Part shown: piece by piece, positions 1 through 6,087 of the stretch
Layout of the letters: every line of letters starts with the position of its first letter
Position numbering within the stretch: position 1 is the first letter of the stretch
DNA from: CAYMJK01 sp043101635
GTDB taxonomy: Bacteria; Planctomycetota; Phycisphaerae; Phycisphaerales; UBA1924
Assembly: GCA_043101635.1 (NCBI GenBank)
Contig: JBICIE010000051.1
Coordinates: 1 to 15,924 of the forward strand
Reading direction: 5' to 3'
DNA: 15,924 nt
Position numbers and translations under genes: made by a program
The notes under the pieces: generated by a model
Seen by the model: only the letters and a program-made list of their open reading frames with translations
What the model was told of the DNA's origin: nothing
Database searches by the model: none

Positions 1-30
1 GAGCCGTTTCTCAAAGTCGAGGCCGCCTGA
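1..30 (+). CDS. C-terminal end of an upstream gene (partial)
   Basis: Reading from base 1 gives nine codons (EPFLKVEAA) and then a TGA stop at 28-30. The CusF-like gene starts 24 bases later on the same strand, so this may be the tail of a co-transcribed upstream gene. Too little is present to name a family. Another frame also stays open through this stretch, so the call rests mainly on the stop position and the short spacing. Confidence 0.35.
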   Translation, partial: EPFLKVEAA

Positions 31-54
31 GCGGCCGTTGCAAGGCCCTTTCCA

Positions 55-504
55 ATGTTGAGAACAACGTGCGCAGCCCGGCGTCTGACCGCCGGGCTTG
101 TTTGTGCGCTGGCCGCCGGGCTGTGCGCCTGTGGTCCCGGCGCCGAGACGCCCGAGCAGGCCGCGCCGGACATCCCCGCCGCAACCGGACGCCAGCCGGA
201 CCAGATCTACACCGTGCGCGGGCAGATCGTCCAGCTTCCGGATCCCGAGAATCCAGCCAAGGCCCTGCAGATCCAGCACGAGAACATCCCCGATTTCATC
301 AACCGATTCGGGGAAAAGTCGGGCATGAAGCCGATGGCCATGCCATTCACGCCGGCGCCGGGGCTGGATCTCAGCTCCCTGGCCATCGGCGCCAAGGTGG
401 AGTTCACCTTCGACGTTGACTGGGATGGCTCGCCGCTGTTCCAGGTGACGGCGATCGAGGAACTCCCGGCCGAGACGGAACTCGACTTCACCCCGCCGGA
501 TTGA
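55..504 (+). CDS. CusF-like periplasmic copper-binding lipoprotein
   Basis: This 149-aa protein starts with a basic N-terminus, a hydrophobic stretch (about 11-24) and a lipobox-like LCAC, which would make Cys26 the lipidated residue. A Pro/Ala-rich linker follows. Residues 51-136 look like the CusF/copper-binding beta-barrel: YTVRGQIV, then IQHENIP with His75, PMAMPF with Met94 and Met96, and IGAKVEFTF. In CusF one His and the two Met of an MxM motif bind Cu(I), with a nearby Trp stacking on the metal. Here the His and MxM are kept, but the Trp is absent and the His-to-MxM spacing is longer (19 residues against 11 in E. coli CusF). The expected role is copper binding or delivery outside the inner membrane. 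The start has a modest AAGG about 10 nt upstream. The family call is from motifs only; the metal is inferred. Confidence 0.7.
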   Translation: MLRTTCAARRLTAGLVCALAAGLCACGPGAETPEQAAPDIPAATGRQPDQIYTVRGQIVQLPDPENPAKALQIQHENIPDFINRFGEKSGMKPMAMPFTPAPGLDLSSLAIGAKVEFTFDVDWDGSPLFQVTAIEELPAETELDFTPPD

Positions 505-512
505 ACTCGCGC

Positions 513-553
513 AAAAAAAAACCCAGCGCTCGACTCGAGGTCCAGCGCCGGGT
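513..553 (-). terminator. Rho-independent terminator of the minus-strand redox/UDG unit
   Basis: Read on the minus strand, arm ACCCGGCGCT (553-544) pairs with AGCGCTGGGT (530-521) as ten base pairs with one G-U, followed at once by a nine-base T run (521-513). The loop is 13 nt and could pair a little further. On the plus strand no T run follows the hairpin, so it acts only on transcripts coming from the UDG gene. It lies about 140 nt past the UDG stop and 9 nt from the stop of the convergent CusF-like gene. Confidence 0.85.
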
Positions 554-690
554 CTCGTGGGGGCGTTGTTGGGAGCCGCGGGGCTCACAGACCTTTTCGG
601 GGCGCACAACGAGCGGTTCCGCCGTGCGCTTCCGCTCATGCGAGATTTTTTCTGGCAGGGTTCGGTTCGGTACCGCGCGACCGGCGCGGG
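554..690 (-). other. Unassigned stretch between UDG stop and its terminator
   Basis: These 137 bases would be transcribed as the 3' UTR of the UDG transcript. I see no convincing gene. There is a possible hairpin with GCGCAC and GTGCGC arms enclosing GCGGTTCCGC-type pairing (plus-strand reading, about 607-634). No SRP, 6S, tmRNA or tRNA hallmark is visible. It may be a long 3' UTR or hold a small RNA. Confidence 0.3.
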
Positions 691-1467
691 CTATCCGCGA
701 TCGGCGGGGCGCTGAAGTCCCAGTCGTTCCATGACTTGCTGCAGGTCGCTCCAGACCTTGGCCCGGTTCTCCCGCGTCTGGGCCCGCAGCAGGAACGCCG
801 GGTGGTACGTCGGCATGACCGGAACTTCGCGCCCGGCGGGGTCGGTGAAGATCCACCAGTGGCCGCGAAGCTCGCCCATGGACCGGGTCGTCTCCAGCAG
901 CAGGCGGCTTGCCGGCAGCCCGAGCGTGACGATCGCTTCCGGCCCGATGATCCGGATCTGCTCGAACAGATACGGGGCGCTGGCCCGGGCCTCCTCGGTC
1001 GTGGGGGTGGCGTTGTTGGGTGGGCGCACCTTCAGCACGTTGGCGATGTACACCTCCGGGCGCGACAGCCCCATGGCGCCGATCCACTTGTCCAGCATCT
1101 GGCCGGATGGGCCGCAGAAGGGCCGCCCCTGGCGGTCCTCCTCGGCCCCGGGCGCCTCGCCGATGAACATCAGCCGGGCCTGCGGGATGCCCTCGCCGAA
1201 GACGACGTTGGTGTGGGGTGTGCCGAAGACCTTGTGCGGCGCCTCCTCGCGGTAGCGCTGCTCCAGCGCCGCCAGAGCCGCGCCGCGGTCCTCGGACCGG
1301 CCCCTGGGCCCGGCGGCCGGCGGCCCGCTCGGCGGCTTGGGCTCGACGGCGCTGGCCACCGCCGGCGGCGGCGCGCTGGCGCCGGGGCGGTAGACGGGCA
1401 CAAAGTCGGCGCCGAGGAGTTGGGCGGTGCGAGCCTGCTCGATGGCGACCCGGGTGGCGCGATCCAT
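691..1467 (-). CDS. Uracil-DNA glycosylase, family 4-like, lacking the Fe-S cysteines
   Basis: This 258-aa protein has the family 4/5 UDG fold signatures. Motif 1 is GEAPGAEEDRQGRPF (103-117), followed by GPSGQMLDKWI, VYIANVLKVRPP (139-150) and motif 2 YHPAFLLR (221-228). Family 4 enzymes remove uracil from DNA as the first step of base-excision repair and usually hold a structural [4Fe-4S] cluster through four Cys: two in an N-terminal Cys-x2-Cys, one in KCRPP, and one about 15 residues later. Here the only Cys in the whole protein is Cys118. The N-terminal pair is absent, KCRPP is KVRPP, and the last site reads ARASAPYL. The cluster is therefore almost certainly missing. Residues 25-60 form a Pro/Ala-rich linker. 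It is the last gene of the minus-strand unit, 80 nt after the PLP-enzyme gene. The Shine-Dalgarno sequence is weak, so the exact start is less sure than the family. Confidence 0.88.
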   Translation of the reverse strand: MDRATRVAIEQARTAQLLGADFVPVYRPGASAPPPAVASAVEPKPPSGPPAAGPRGRSEDRGAALAALEQRYREEAPHKVFGTPHTNVVFGEGIPQARLMFIGEAPGAEEDRQGRPFCGPSGQMLDKWIGAMGLSRPEVYIANVLKVRPPNNATPTTEEARASAPYLFEQIRIIGPEAIVTLGLPASRLLLETTRSMGELRGHWWIFTDPAGREVPVMPTYHPAFLLRAQTRENRAKVWSDLQQVMERLGLQRPADRG

Positions 1468-1511
1468 GCCGCAGGGTAGGGCCGCGCTTTGCGCCGACCT
1501 CCATGCCGCAG
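1463..1511. repeat. 12-bp direct repeat over the UDG start codon
   Basis: TCCATGCCGCAG occurs at 1463-1474 and again at 1500-1511, 37 bp apart. The first copy holds the annotated UDG start codon on the minus strand. The second puts an ATG with the same surroundings upstream, in a different frame. It may be chance in GC-rich sequence or a small local duplication. Confidence 0.5.
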
Positions 1512-1547
1512 CGCTCGCCCGCGCTCCCGGCGGCCGGCCGTGCGCCT

Positions 1548-2738
1548 TCAGGAAAGCAGGCGGCGCAGCGCGTCGCAGCAGATCTCGATGTCATCCGCTG
1601 TCGTGAACAGGCCGGGGCTGAGGCGGACGGCGCCGCCCTCATATGTGCCAAAGGCCCGGTGGGCGTCCGGGGCGCAGTGGAGCCCGGCGCGGGCCGCAAC
1701 GCCGAAGGAGGCGTCGAGCGCCGCGGCAAGCTCCATGGCGTCGGCCCCGTCGGCGGCGAAGCTGATCACCGGCGTGAAGCCATCCAGGGCGCCGGATGCG
1801 GGCTCGCAGTGGGCCAGCACGCGCACGGGCAACTCGGCGAGGGTGGCCAGCAGCCGGCCCATGTGAGCCCGCTCCGCCTCGAGCCGCGCACGTCCGGTCG
1901 GCAGAGCGCCGTCCTCCAGCGCCGCAAGCAGACCGGCGGCGCCGGGGGTGTTGGGCGTGCCCGGTTCGAGGCGGTCGGGCAGGTCCTCGGGCATGCCCAG
2001 TGAGGCGGAGAGGGCGCCGGTGCCGCCGAAACTGACCGGCGGCAGTTCGCCGGCGGCGCGCTCGGAAAGACACAGAGCGCCGGTTCCCGGCGGCCCGAGC
2101 AGAGCCTTGTGCCCGGCGAAGGCCAGGGCGTCGATCCCGTCGCGGTCGATGTCGATCTCCACGAGCCCGGCCGTCTGTGCGGCGTCGACGATGACCATCG
2201 CCCGCGAGCCCTCGGCCTTGAGGGCCCTGCCGATCTCGCCCACCGGCTGGATCGCGCCGATGACGTTGCTGGCGCCAGTGATCGCGAGCGCGTCGGCGTC
2301 CTGCGCCCGGTCGATGACTTCGTCAACGCTCACGAAGCCGCGTCCGTTGCAGCGGCACACGATGATCTCCGCCTCAGCGCCGGTGATGGTGGCCCAGCCG
2401 GCGAGGGTGCGCCGGACGGCGTTGTGCTCCAGGTTGGTCGTCACGATCCTGAGAGGACGTCCCCTGCGCGCGCAGAAGAGGCCCCCGATGGCGATGTTCA
2501 GAGCCGCGGTGCAGCCCGAACTCAGCAGCACGCGCTGCGGCGACGCGCCGGTCAGTTCGCCGATGCGCCGGCGCAGACGATCCACCATGGCGCCGGACTC
2601 GCTGGCGGCGCGATAGCCGCCGCGCCCGGGCGTCGCTCCGATGTTCTGGAGAAACTCGACCATGGCCCGCCCGACGGAAGGGGGCTTGGGCCAGCTTGTC
2701 GAAGCGTTATCGAGATACACAGCGCGCGCTTCGGCCAC
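1548..2738 (-). CDS. Cysteine desulfurase-like aminotransferase class V
   Basis: This 396-aa PLP enzyme resembles the class V 'cysteine desulfurase family' branch near SufS. It has the N-terminal YLDNASTSWPKP (8-19), SSGCTAALN, NLEHNAV with the cofactor-stacking His105, VDAAQTAG with Asp185, AGHKALLGPPGTG with the PLP-binding Lys211, and GTPNTPG. The C-terminal RAGLHCAP places Cys355 where SufS-type enzymes carry the persulfide Cys. The expected reaction is taking sulfur from cysteine as an enzyme persulfide, giving alanine, for Fe-S or other sulfur chemistry. Length is usual for the family. The start is GTG at 2738; a GTG six codons on, just before YLDNAS, is an alternative. It lies 22 nt after the 245-aa membrane protein gene in an operon encoding a Rieske protein, so supplying sulfur for clusters is plausible but inferred. 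Confidence 0.87.
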   Translation of the reverse strand: MAEARAVYLDNASTSWPKPPSVGRAMVEFLQNIGATPGRGGYRAASESGAMVDRLRRRIGELTGASPQRVLLSSGCTAALNIAIGGLFCARRGRPLRIVTTNLEHNAVRRTLAGWATITGAEAEIIVCRCNGRGFVSVDEVIDRAQDADALAITGASNVIGAIQPVGEIGRALKAEGSRAMVIVDAAQTAGLVEIDIDRDGIDALAFAGHKALLGPPGTGALCLSERAAGELPPVSFGGTGALSASLGMPEDLPDRLEPGTPNTPGAAGLLAALEDGALPTGRARLEAERAHMGRLLATLAELPVRVLAHCEPASGALDGFTPVISFAADGADAMELAAALDASFGVAARAGLHCAPDAHRAFGTYEGGAVRLSPGLFTTADDIEICCDALRRLLS

Positions 2739-2743
2739 GGACG

Positions 2744-2749
2744 ATTATA
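2744..2749 (-). promoter_or_regulatory. Possible -10 hexamer for a leaderless PLP-enzyme transcript
   Basis: On the minus strand a perfect TATAAT lies in the 22-nt gap before the PLP-enzyme gene, followed by five bases and the GTG start codon. At the usual distance from a -10 box, transcription would begin at or next to the GTG, giving a leaderless mRNA. No Shine-Dalgarno sequence precedes the GTG, which fits. I see no good -35 box. Confidence 0.35.
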
Positions 2750-2760
2750 GGTGAACGCCC

Positions 2761-3498
2761 TCACCGCCGGATGGCGCCGGGCCCGTCGAGGCGGAGCAGG
2801 CGCAGACCCGCGCGGTCCATCTCCATGCCGCGGACTTCGACCGGGTCCGCCAGCAGCCCGGCCACGAGTTCGCCGGCAGGCCCGCCATCCGGGCCAATCA
2901 GCAGGTGATACCGGCGCGAGCCGTCGGGCGCGATGGAGATGAGCGTCGGCGGAATGCCGCCGGCGACGCAGAGTTCGGCGCAGGCCTTGTGGGCTTTGCC
3001 GTCCCCCGGCTTCATCGCGCCGAGGAAGCACTTGGTATCGACGATCTCGCCGCGGATCGTGACCGCGCCGAGTTCGCGCGGCGCCGCCGCGCCGGGCGCA
3101 TCGCCGAGCGCCGTGATGGCAGTATCGGCCGGGTCGAGTTCGATGATGCGCCGCCCGTCGCGGCGCAGGAGGTAGCCGTCGATGCGGACGCGCTTGTTCT
3201 CGAACGCCCCGGCGCGCTCGGCGCCGAACTTGCCCATCTCGACGAGCAGATAGGTGGTCGTGGCGCCATCTTCGACGACTTCCAGCGCCGGATACGGGAT
3301 CAGACGGATGGCGCCTTCCCATGTTCGGGCCCGGGCGTCCTCCCAGACCGCGCCGCCGGGATCGCGCATCTGCCAGACGACGATGACGGACAGGATTGCG
3401 CCGAGCCAGAGCAGGCCCGGGATGGCGATGCGCAGCAGCCGCCTGTGCGCCCGCGGCGCCGGCAGATAACCGACGTAGAAGTCGTCGCGCTCAGCCAT
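2761..3498 (-). CDS. Membrane-anchored protein with CFLGAM/HKACAELC motif, unknown function
   Basis: This 245-aa protein has a basic cytoplasmic N-terminus, one membrane helix at about 21-43, and a soluble domain that should face the periplasm. The middle (82-150) alternates in beta-strand style (KRVRIDGYLL, VTIRGEIV), suggesting an OB-like barrel. Next is a striking segment, VDTKCFLGAMKPGDG followed by KAHKACAELCVAGGIPP, with Cys157, Met162, His170, Cys173 and Cys177. Such clustered Cys/Met/His could bind a metal or haem, or form disulfides. I believe similar motifs occur in uncharacterised proteins, but I cannot name a family. The start overlaps the end of the Rieske-membrane gene by 8 nt (ATGGCTGA), so translation is probably coupled and the two products likely work together. 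Confidence 0.8.
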   Translation of the reverse strand: MAERDDFYVGYLPAPRAHRRLLRIAIPGLLWLGAILSVIVVWQMRDPGGAVWEDARARTWEGAIRLIPYPALEVVEDGATTTYLLVEMGKFGAERAGAFENKRVRIDGYLLRRDGRRIIELDPADTAITALGDAPGAAAPRELGAVTIRGEIVDTKCFLGAMKPGDGKAHKACAELCVAGGIPPTLISIAPDGSRRYHLLIGPDGGPAGELVAGLLADPVEVRGMEMDRAGLRLLRLDGPGAIRR

Positions 3499-4594
3499 CT
3501 GGCGGCTCCTTGTCGGGCTCGGCGTCGCGACGGCCGCTCTGCGCTGCGGGCGGCGCGAAGCGGGCTGGCTCGACAGGGGTTCCCGGGGCGCGCGGCTCCG
3601 GGTTCAGCAGGATGCGCCGGCCCCGAAGGCGAACCTCATAGGTCGGGATCTTCTCGGTGTACGGCGGCGGCGACTGCCCGTTGTGCGGCAGGTACTGGTA
3701 CCCGTGCCACGGGCAGGTGACGCAGCCATCGATGATCTTGCCCTCGCCCAGCGGGCCGCCCTGGTGGGCGCACACGTTGGAGATGGCGCTGATGGCCCCG
3801 TTGTGCCGGAAGATGGCGACCCGCTGGCGGCCCTTGAGGCAGATGACCGCGGCGCGGTCCTCGGGAATGTCGTCGATGGCGCACGCGTCGATCCATTCGT
3901 TGTTCAGATCGAGCGCGCCGGCGTCACGGCGCGCTTCTTTCAGGCCCGCGCCGATGTGCAACGCCATGAGCATGACAGCGCCGGCGAGCATGAGCAGCGG
4001 ATAGAGCAGGCTCCGCTCGCTCTGCAGGGCGCCGAGCGAGACATGGATCACCAGCAGCCCATAGGCGATGTAGACACTCATGTGCAGCCACTTCCACCAG
4101 CGCGGCGACAGGTTCTTCAGCCAGAAGTCGTGGCTCGTCGCCGCCATCAGGAAGAGGATGACCAGCGCCCCGAATCCGAAGATCTCAAATGGCCAGCTCC
4201 AGATGGGCCCGGTGAAGTCGTATCCGCCCAGCACGGCCAGCAGGGGATTGGCTCTGCCGAAGGCGCCGTAGAAGAGGACCGCCAGCCCGCCGTGGGCGAG
4301 GGCAACGCAGAACGTCATCACGCCGAGATGCCGCCGGTTGTACAGCAGCGGCGCGAAGCGGTCATCCAGCCGGTGCAGCGGCCCGATTGCCAGCACGATG
4401 TGCAGCAGGATGATCGCGCAGGTGCCCAGGGCCCGCATCAGCAGGATCGGCGCGCTGAGGGCGTGATCCCCCGAGTAGAGCGCCGAACCGGCGCCGATGA
4501 ACACCAGCAGGTACAGCGCCACGCCGGCCGCGGCGACGGCGTCGTAGATCCGCTTGTGGCGATTCCACTGGACCCACGTGTACCGGGCGCTCAT
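3491..4594 (-). CDS. Ferric-reductase-like haem b membrane domain fused to a Rieske [2Fe-2S] domain
   Basis: This is a 367-aa two-domain protein. Residues 20-218 form about six membrane helices resembling the ferric-reductase-like / YedZ-MsrQ fold, with candidate haem-ligand His at 65, 101, 171, 184 and 213. The loop GPLHRLDDRF then YNRRHLG is typical. Residues 232-332 form a soluble Rieske domain: Cys275-x-His277 (CAHQGGPLGE) and Cys294-x2-His297 (CPWHGY), the ligands of a [2Fe-2S] cluster. A Pro-rich tail follows. It should move electrons between the Rieske centre and membrane haem. The topology would put the Rieske domain on the side of the membrane where the C-terminus ends. Its start overlaps the stop of the 47-aa gene (ATGA), and its stop overlaps the start of the 245-aa gene. 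No FAD/NADH domain is present, so the electron donor must be another protein or quinol. The substrate is unknown. Confidence 0.9.
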   Translation of the reverse strand: MSARYTWVQWNRHKRIYDAVAAAGVALYLLVFIGAGSALYSGDHALSAPILLMRALGTCAIILLHIVLAIGPLHRLDDRFAPLLYNRRHLGVMTFCVALAHGGLAVLFYGAFGRANPLLAVLGGYDFTGPIWSWPFEIFGFGALVILFLMAATSHDFWLKNLSPRWWKWLHMSVYIAYGLLVIHVSLGALQSERSLLYPLLMLAGAVMLMALHIGAGLKEARRDAGALDLNNEWIDACAIDDIPEDRAAVICLKGRQRVAIFRHNGAISAISNVCAHQGGPLGEGKIIDGCVTCPWHGYQYLPHNGQSPPPYTEKIPTYEVRLRGRRILLNPEPRAPGTPVEPARFAPPAAQSGRRDAEPDKEPPDG

Positions 4595-4734
4595 GGGGCC
4601 ATCCCCGCGCTGGCGCCGGGGCTATTCGATGGCGAAGCCGGGCGCATGGCGATCGTCAGCGCAAGCAGCCCGATGGCCAGCGGTCCCACCAGCAGCCACA
4701 TGATCAGGTGGACCCTGCGCTGCGACTCAGTCAC
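4591..4734 (-). CDS. Small single-pass membrane protein (47 aa, GTG start)
   Basis: A short gene that length filters would miss. GTG at 4734 opens a 47-codon frame ending in TGA at 4593-4591. The product begins MTESQRRVHLIMWLL, has one hydrophobic helix at about 9-30, and ends in a Ser/Pro/Ala-rich tail. Evidence that it is translated: GGAGG (4747-4743) lies 8 nt before the GTG, its start overlaps the stop of the 68-aa gene by 8 nt (GTGACTGA), and its stop overlaps the start of the Rieske-membrane gene (ATGA). It is probably an accessory subunit of the membrane redox complex. No family recognised. Confidence 0.75.
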   Translation of the reverse strand: MTESQRRVHLIMWLLVGPLAIGLLALTIAMRPASPSNSPGASAGMAP

Positions 4735-4933
4735 CGGATCGTCCTCCCCGCACCAGCCTGAGCATGAGCACCGGCCATAGCGCAGCCGCGCCGGGCAGGA
4801 TGATCACGCGGAACAGAGCCGGCGCCGCACGGGCCGCCGAATCGAGTCGCCCGACACCGATCGTCACGAAGCCGGCAGCAAAGATGAGGCCGATGACCAG
4901 GTAGATGGCGGCGATGGTCAGGATCAACTGCAT
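4727..4933 (-). CDS. Small two-helix membrane protein (68 aa)
   Basis: First gene of the minus-strand unit. The 68-aa product has two hydrophobic segments, about 3-27 (LILTIAAIYLVIGLIF) and 38-60 (LFRVIILPGAAALWPVLML), with a short loop of Arg/Ala/Asp between and a basic tail. A purine-rich GAGGGAG (4944-4938) sits about 4 nt upstream of the ATG. It is coupled to the 47-aa gene by an 8-nt overlap. Small hydrophobic proteins like this are common accessory subunits of respiratory membrane complexes; that role is inferred from context. I do not recognise the family. Confidence 0.78.
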   Translation of the reverse strand: MQLILTIAAIYLVIGLIFAAGFVTIGVGRLDSAARAAPALFRVIILPGAAALWPVLMLRLVRGGRSGD

Positions 4934-5148
4934 GCTGCTCCCTCGGACGCTGCTTGAACCGGGCCCCTGGGCAGATCATTCCCGGCTGCGACGGCGGGAA
5001 TAGCCTCCGCTCTTCCAAGCTTCACTTCACCCTCAACGTCGAGACCGGAGGATTGAGGTCGAGGGCATGGGCTCTCTTAGGCCGCAGAAGCGAGATCACC
5101 ACTCACTTGTCGCGAAGTGCGGCGCCAGCCGCATCGTCTGGAGCAAGC
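4934..5148. promoter_or_regulatory. Divergent control region between the two Rieske units
   Basis: This 215-nt gap separates the minus-strand membrane-redox operon from the plus-strand hypothetical/Rieske-ThDP pair, so both promoters should lie here. It contains two inverted repeats: ATTCCCG-N10-CGGGAAT (4978-5001) and CCTCAA-N16-TTGAGG (5031-5058). I see no clean sigma-70 -35/-10 pair. One plus-strand frame is open across it from a TTG at 4954, but it lacks a ribosome-binding site and has no family resemblance. Confidence 0.6.
4978..5001. promoter_or_regulatory. Inverted repeat, possible operator
   Basis: ATTCCCG and CGGGAAT form a perfect 7-bp inverted repeat with a 10-bp spacer. It lies 45 bp upstream of the 68-aa gene start, inside the shared control region. 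Dimeric regulators bind sites of this shape; a short hairpin in the RNA leader is the alternative. No T run follows, so it is not a terminator. Confidence 0.4.
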
Positions 5149-6087
5149 ATGCAGTTTCGAGTTGAGCAATTGATCCGTGGCGTGCGCTGGTGGGAACTCG
5201 CCGGGCACGATCAGGCTTCCCTGCGCCAGGCGTGGCGCCAAACGCACTACGCGGCCCAGGCGGCAGCCGAGATCGGCAAGAGCTGGGGCGAACCCGCCGC
5301 GGACGACAGTCATACCAGCCTGTCCTGGCTCGATGGCGCCGGCCTGCTGCAAGGCGCCATGCTCGGCCAGGTTGCCAGCGCCGGGGAGAACCCGGTGCGG
5401 TCGGCGATGCGCATGAGCGACCTGCGCCTGCTGCTGCTCAGCCCCGCCGGCGCCCCGCTGGAGCAGACGGCGCTGGCGGGAAGAACCCTGCCCGACGCCA
5501 TCGGCTGGATCCGTGCCGCGGCAGAGACCCACGCCGGGCCAGCGGCGCACGAGGCGGTCCCGGCGCCGGACCTGCCTGAACATCCCCTGGCGAAGGGCGC
5601 GAAGTTCGCCGCAACGGCGCAGCTCGCCCAAGTTGAGTTGATCCGGCTGTACGCCAACGCCAGCCACGTGCTTGAGCGCATCAGCGCCATCGCGGCGGAG
5701 ATCTCCGATCCCGTGCGCATCTGGCCGCACCACTTTGACATCGCGACGCTGCTGACGCTCGATCGCAGCGACGACGGCTCGCCGCGCCGGACGCTGGGGC
5801 TGGGCCTGACGCCGCCGGACGGGCTGATCGACGATGGGTACTGGTATGTCTCCGGCTGGTCGGCCACGCCGCTGCGCCCCGGCGCCACGCGGATGCCGGC
5901 GCTGGCCCATGGGCGGTGGATCGAGCGAACGGGCTCGTTGCCGATGGCGGTCCTGCCGATCAGCGCCGTGACAGCGGTCGCGGGCGACCCGGAGTCGATC
6001 GCCGAGCCCGGCGAGCAGCAGCAGCGCGTTGCGGACTTCCTCGCGACAGCAGCCAACGCGTCCCTGGAGGCCCTGGATCATGAGTGA
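5149..6087 (+). CDS. Conserved hypothetical protein with DDSH and WPHHFD motifs (312 aa)
   Basis: A soluble protein without signal peptide or membrane helix. Visible landmarks are DDSHTSLSW (52-60), LRLLLLS (92-98) and IWPHHFDIATLLTLD (191-205), then a GLGLTPPDG...YWYVSGW region of beta character. The paired His and the DDSH stretch could be a metal or active site, but I know no function. I believe related uncharacterised proteins share the WPHHFDIATL signature. The ATG at 5149 is chosen because GGAG lies 6 nt upstream, and the open frame before it reads like non-coding sequence. The stop overlaps the Rieske-ThDP gene start by 8 nt (ATGAGTGA), so the two are translated together and probably act in the same process. 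Confidence 0.82.
   Translation: MQFRVEQLIRGVRWWELAGHDQASLRQAWRQTHYAAQAAAEIGKSWGEPAADDSHTSLSWLDGAGLLQGAMLGQVASAGENPVRSAMRMSDLRLLLLSPAGAPLEQTALAGRTLPDAIGWIRAAAETHAGPAAHEAVPAPDLPEHPLAKGAKFAATAQLAQVELIRLYANASHVLERISAIAAEISDPVRIWPHHFDIATLLTLDRSDDGSPRRTLGLGLTPPDGLIDDGYWYVSGWSATPLRPGATRMPALAHGRWIERTGSLPMAVLPISAVTAVAGDPESIAEPGEQQQRVADFLATAANASLEALDHE

Noticed and set aside
488..1729. Minus-strand open frame of 413 codons over the UDG gene
   Set aside because: It overlaps the UDG gene in another frame, runs through the terminator hairpin and T run, and has no family resemblance.
4954..5148. N-terminal extension of the 312-aa protein from a TTG codon
   Set aside because: There is no ribosome-binding site at the TTG, the extra 65 residues look non-coding, and ATG 5149 has GGAG at good spacing. 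The stretch is better explained as the divergent control region.
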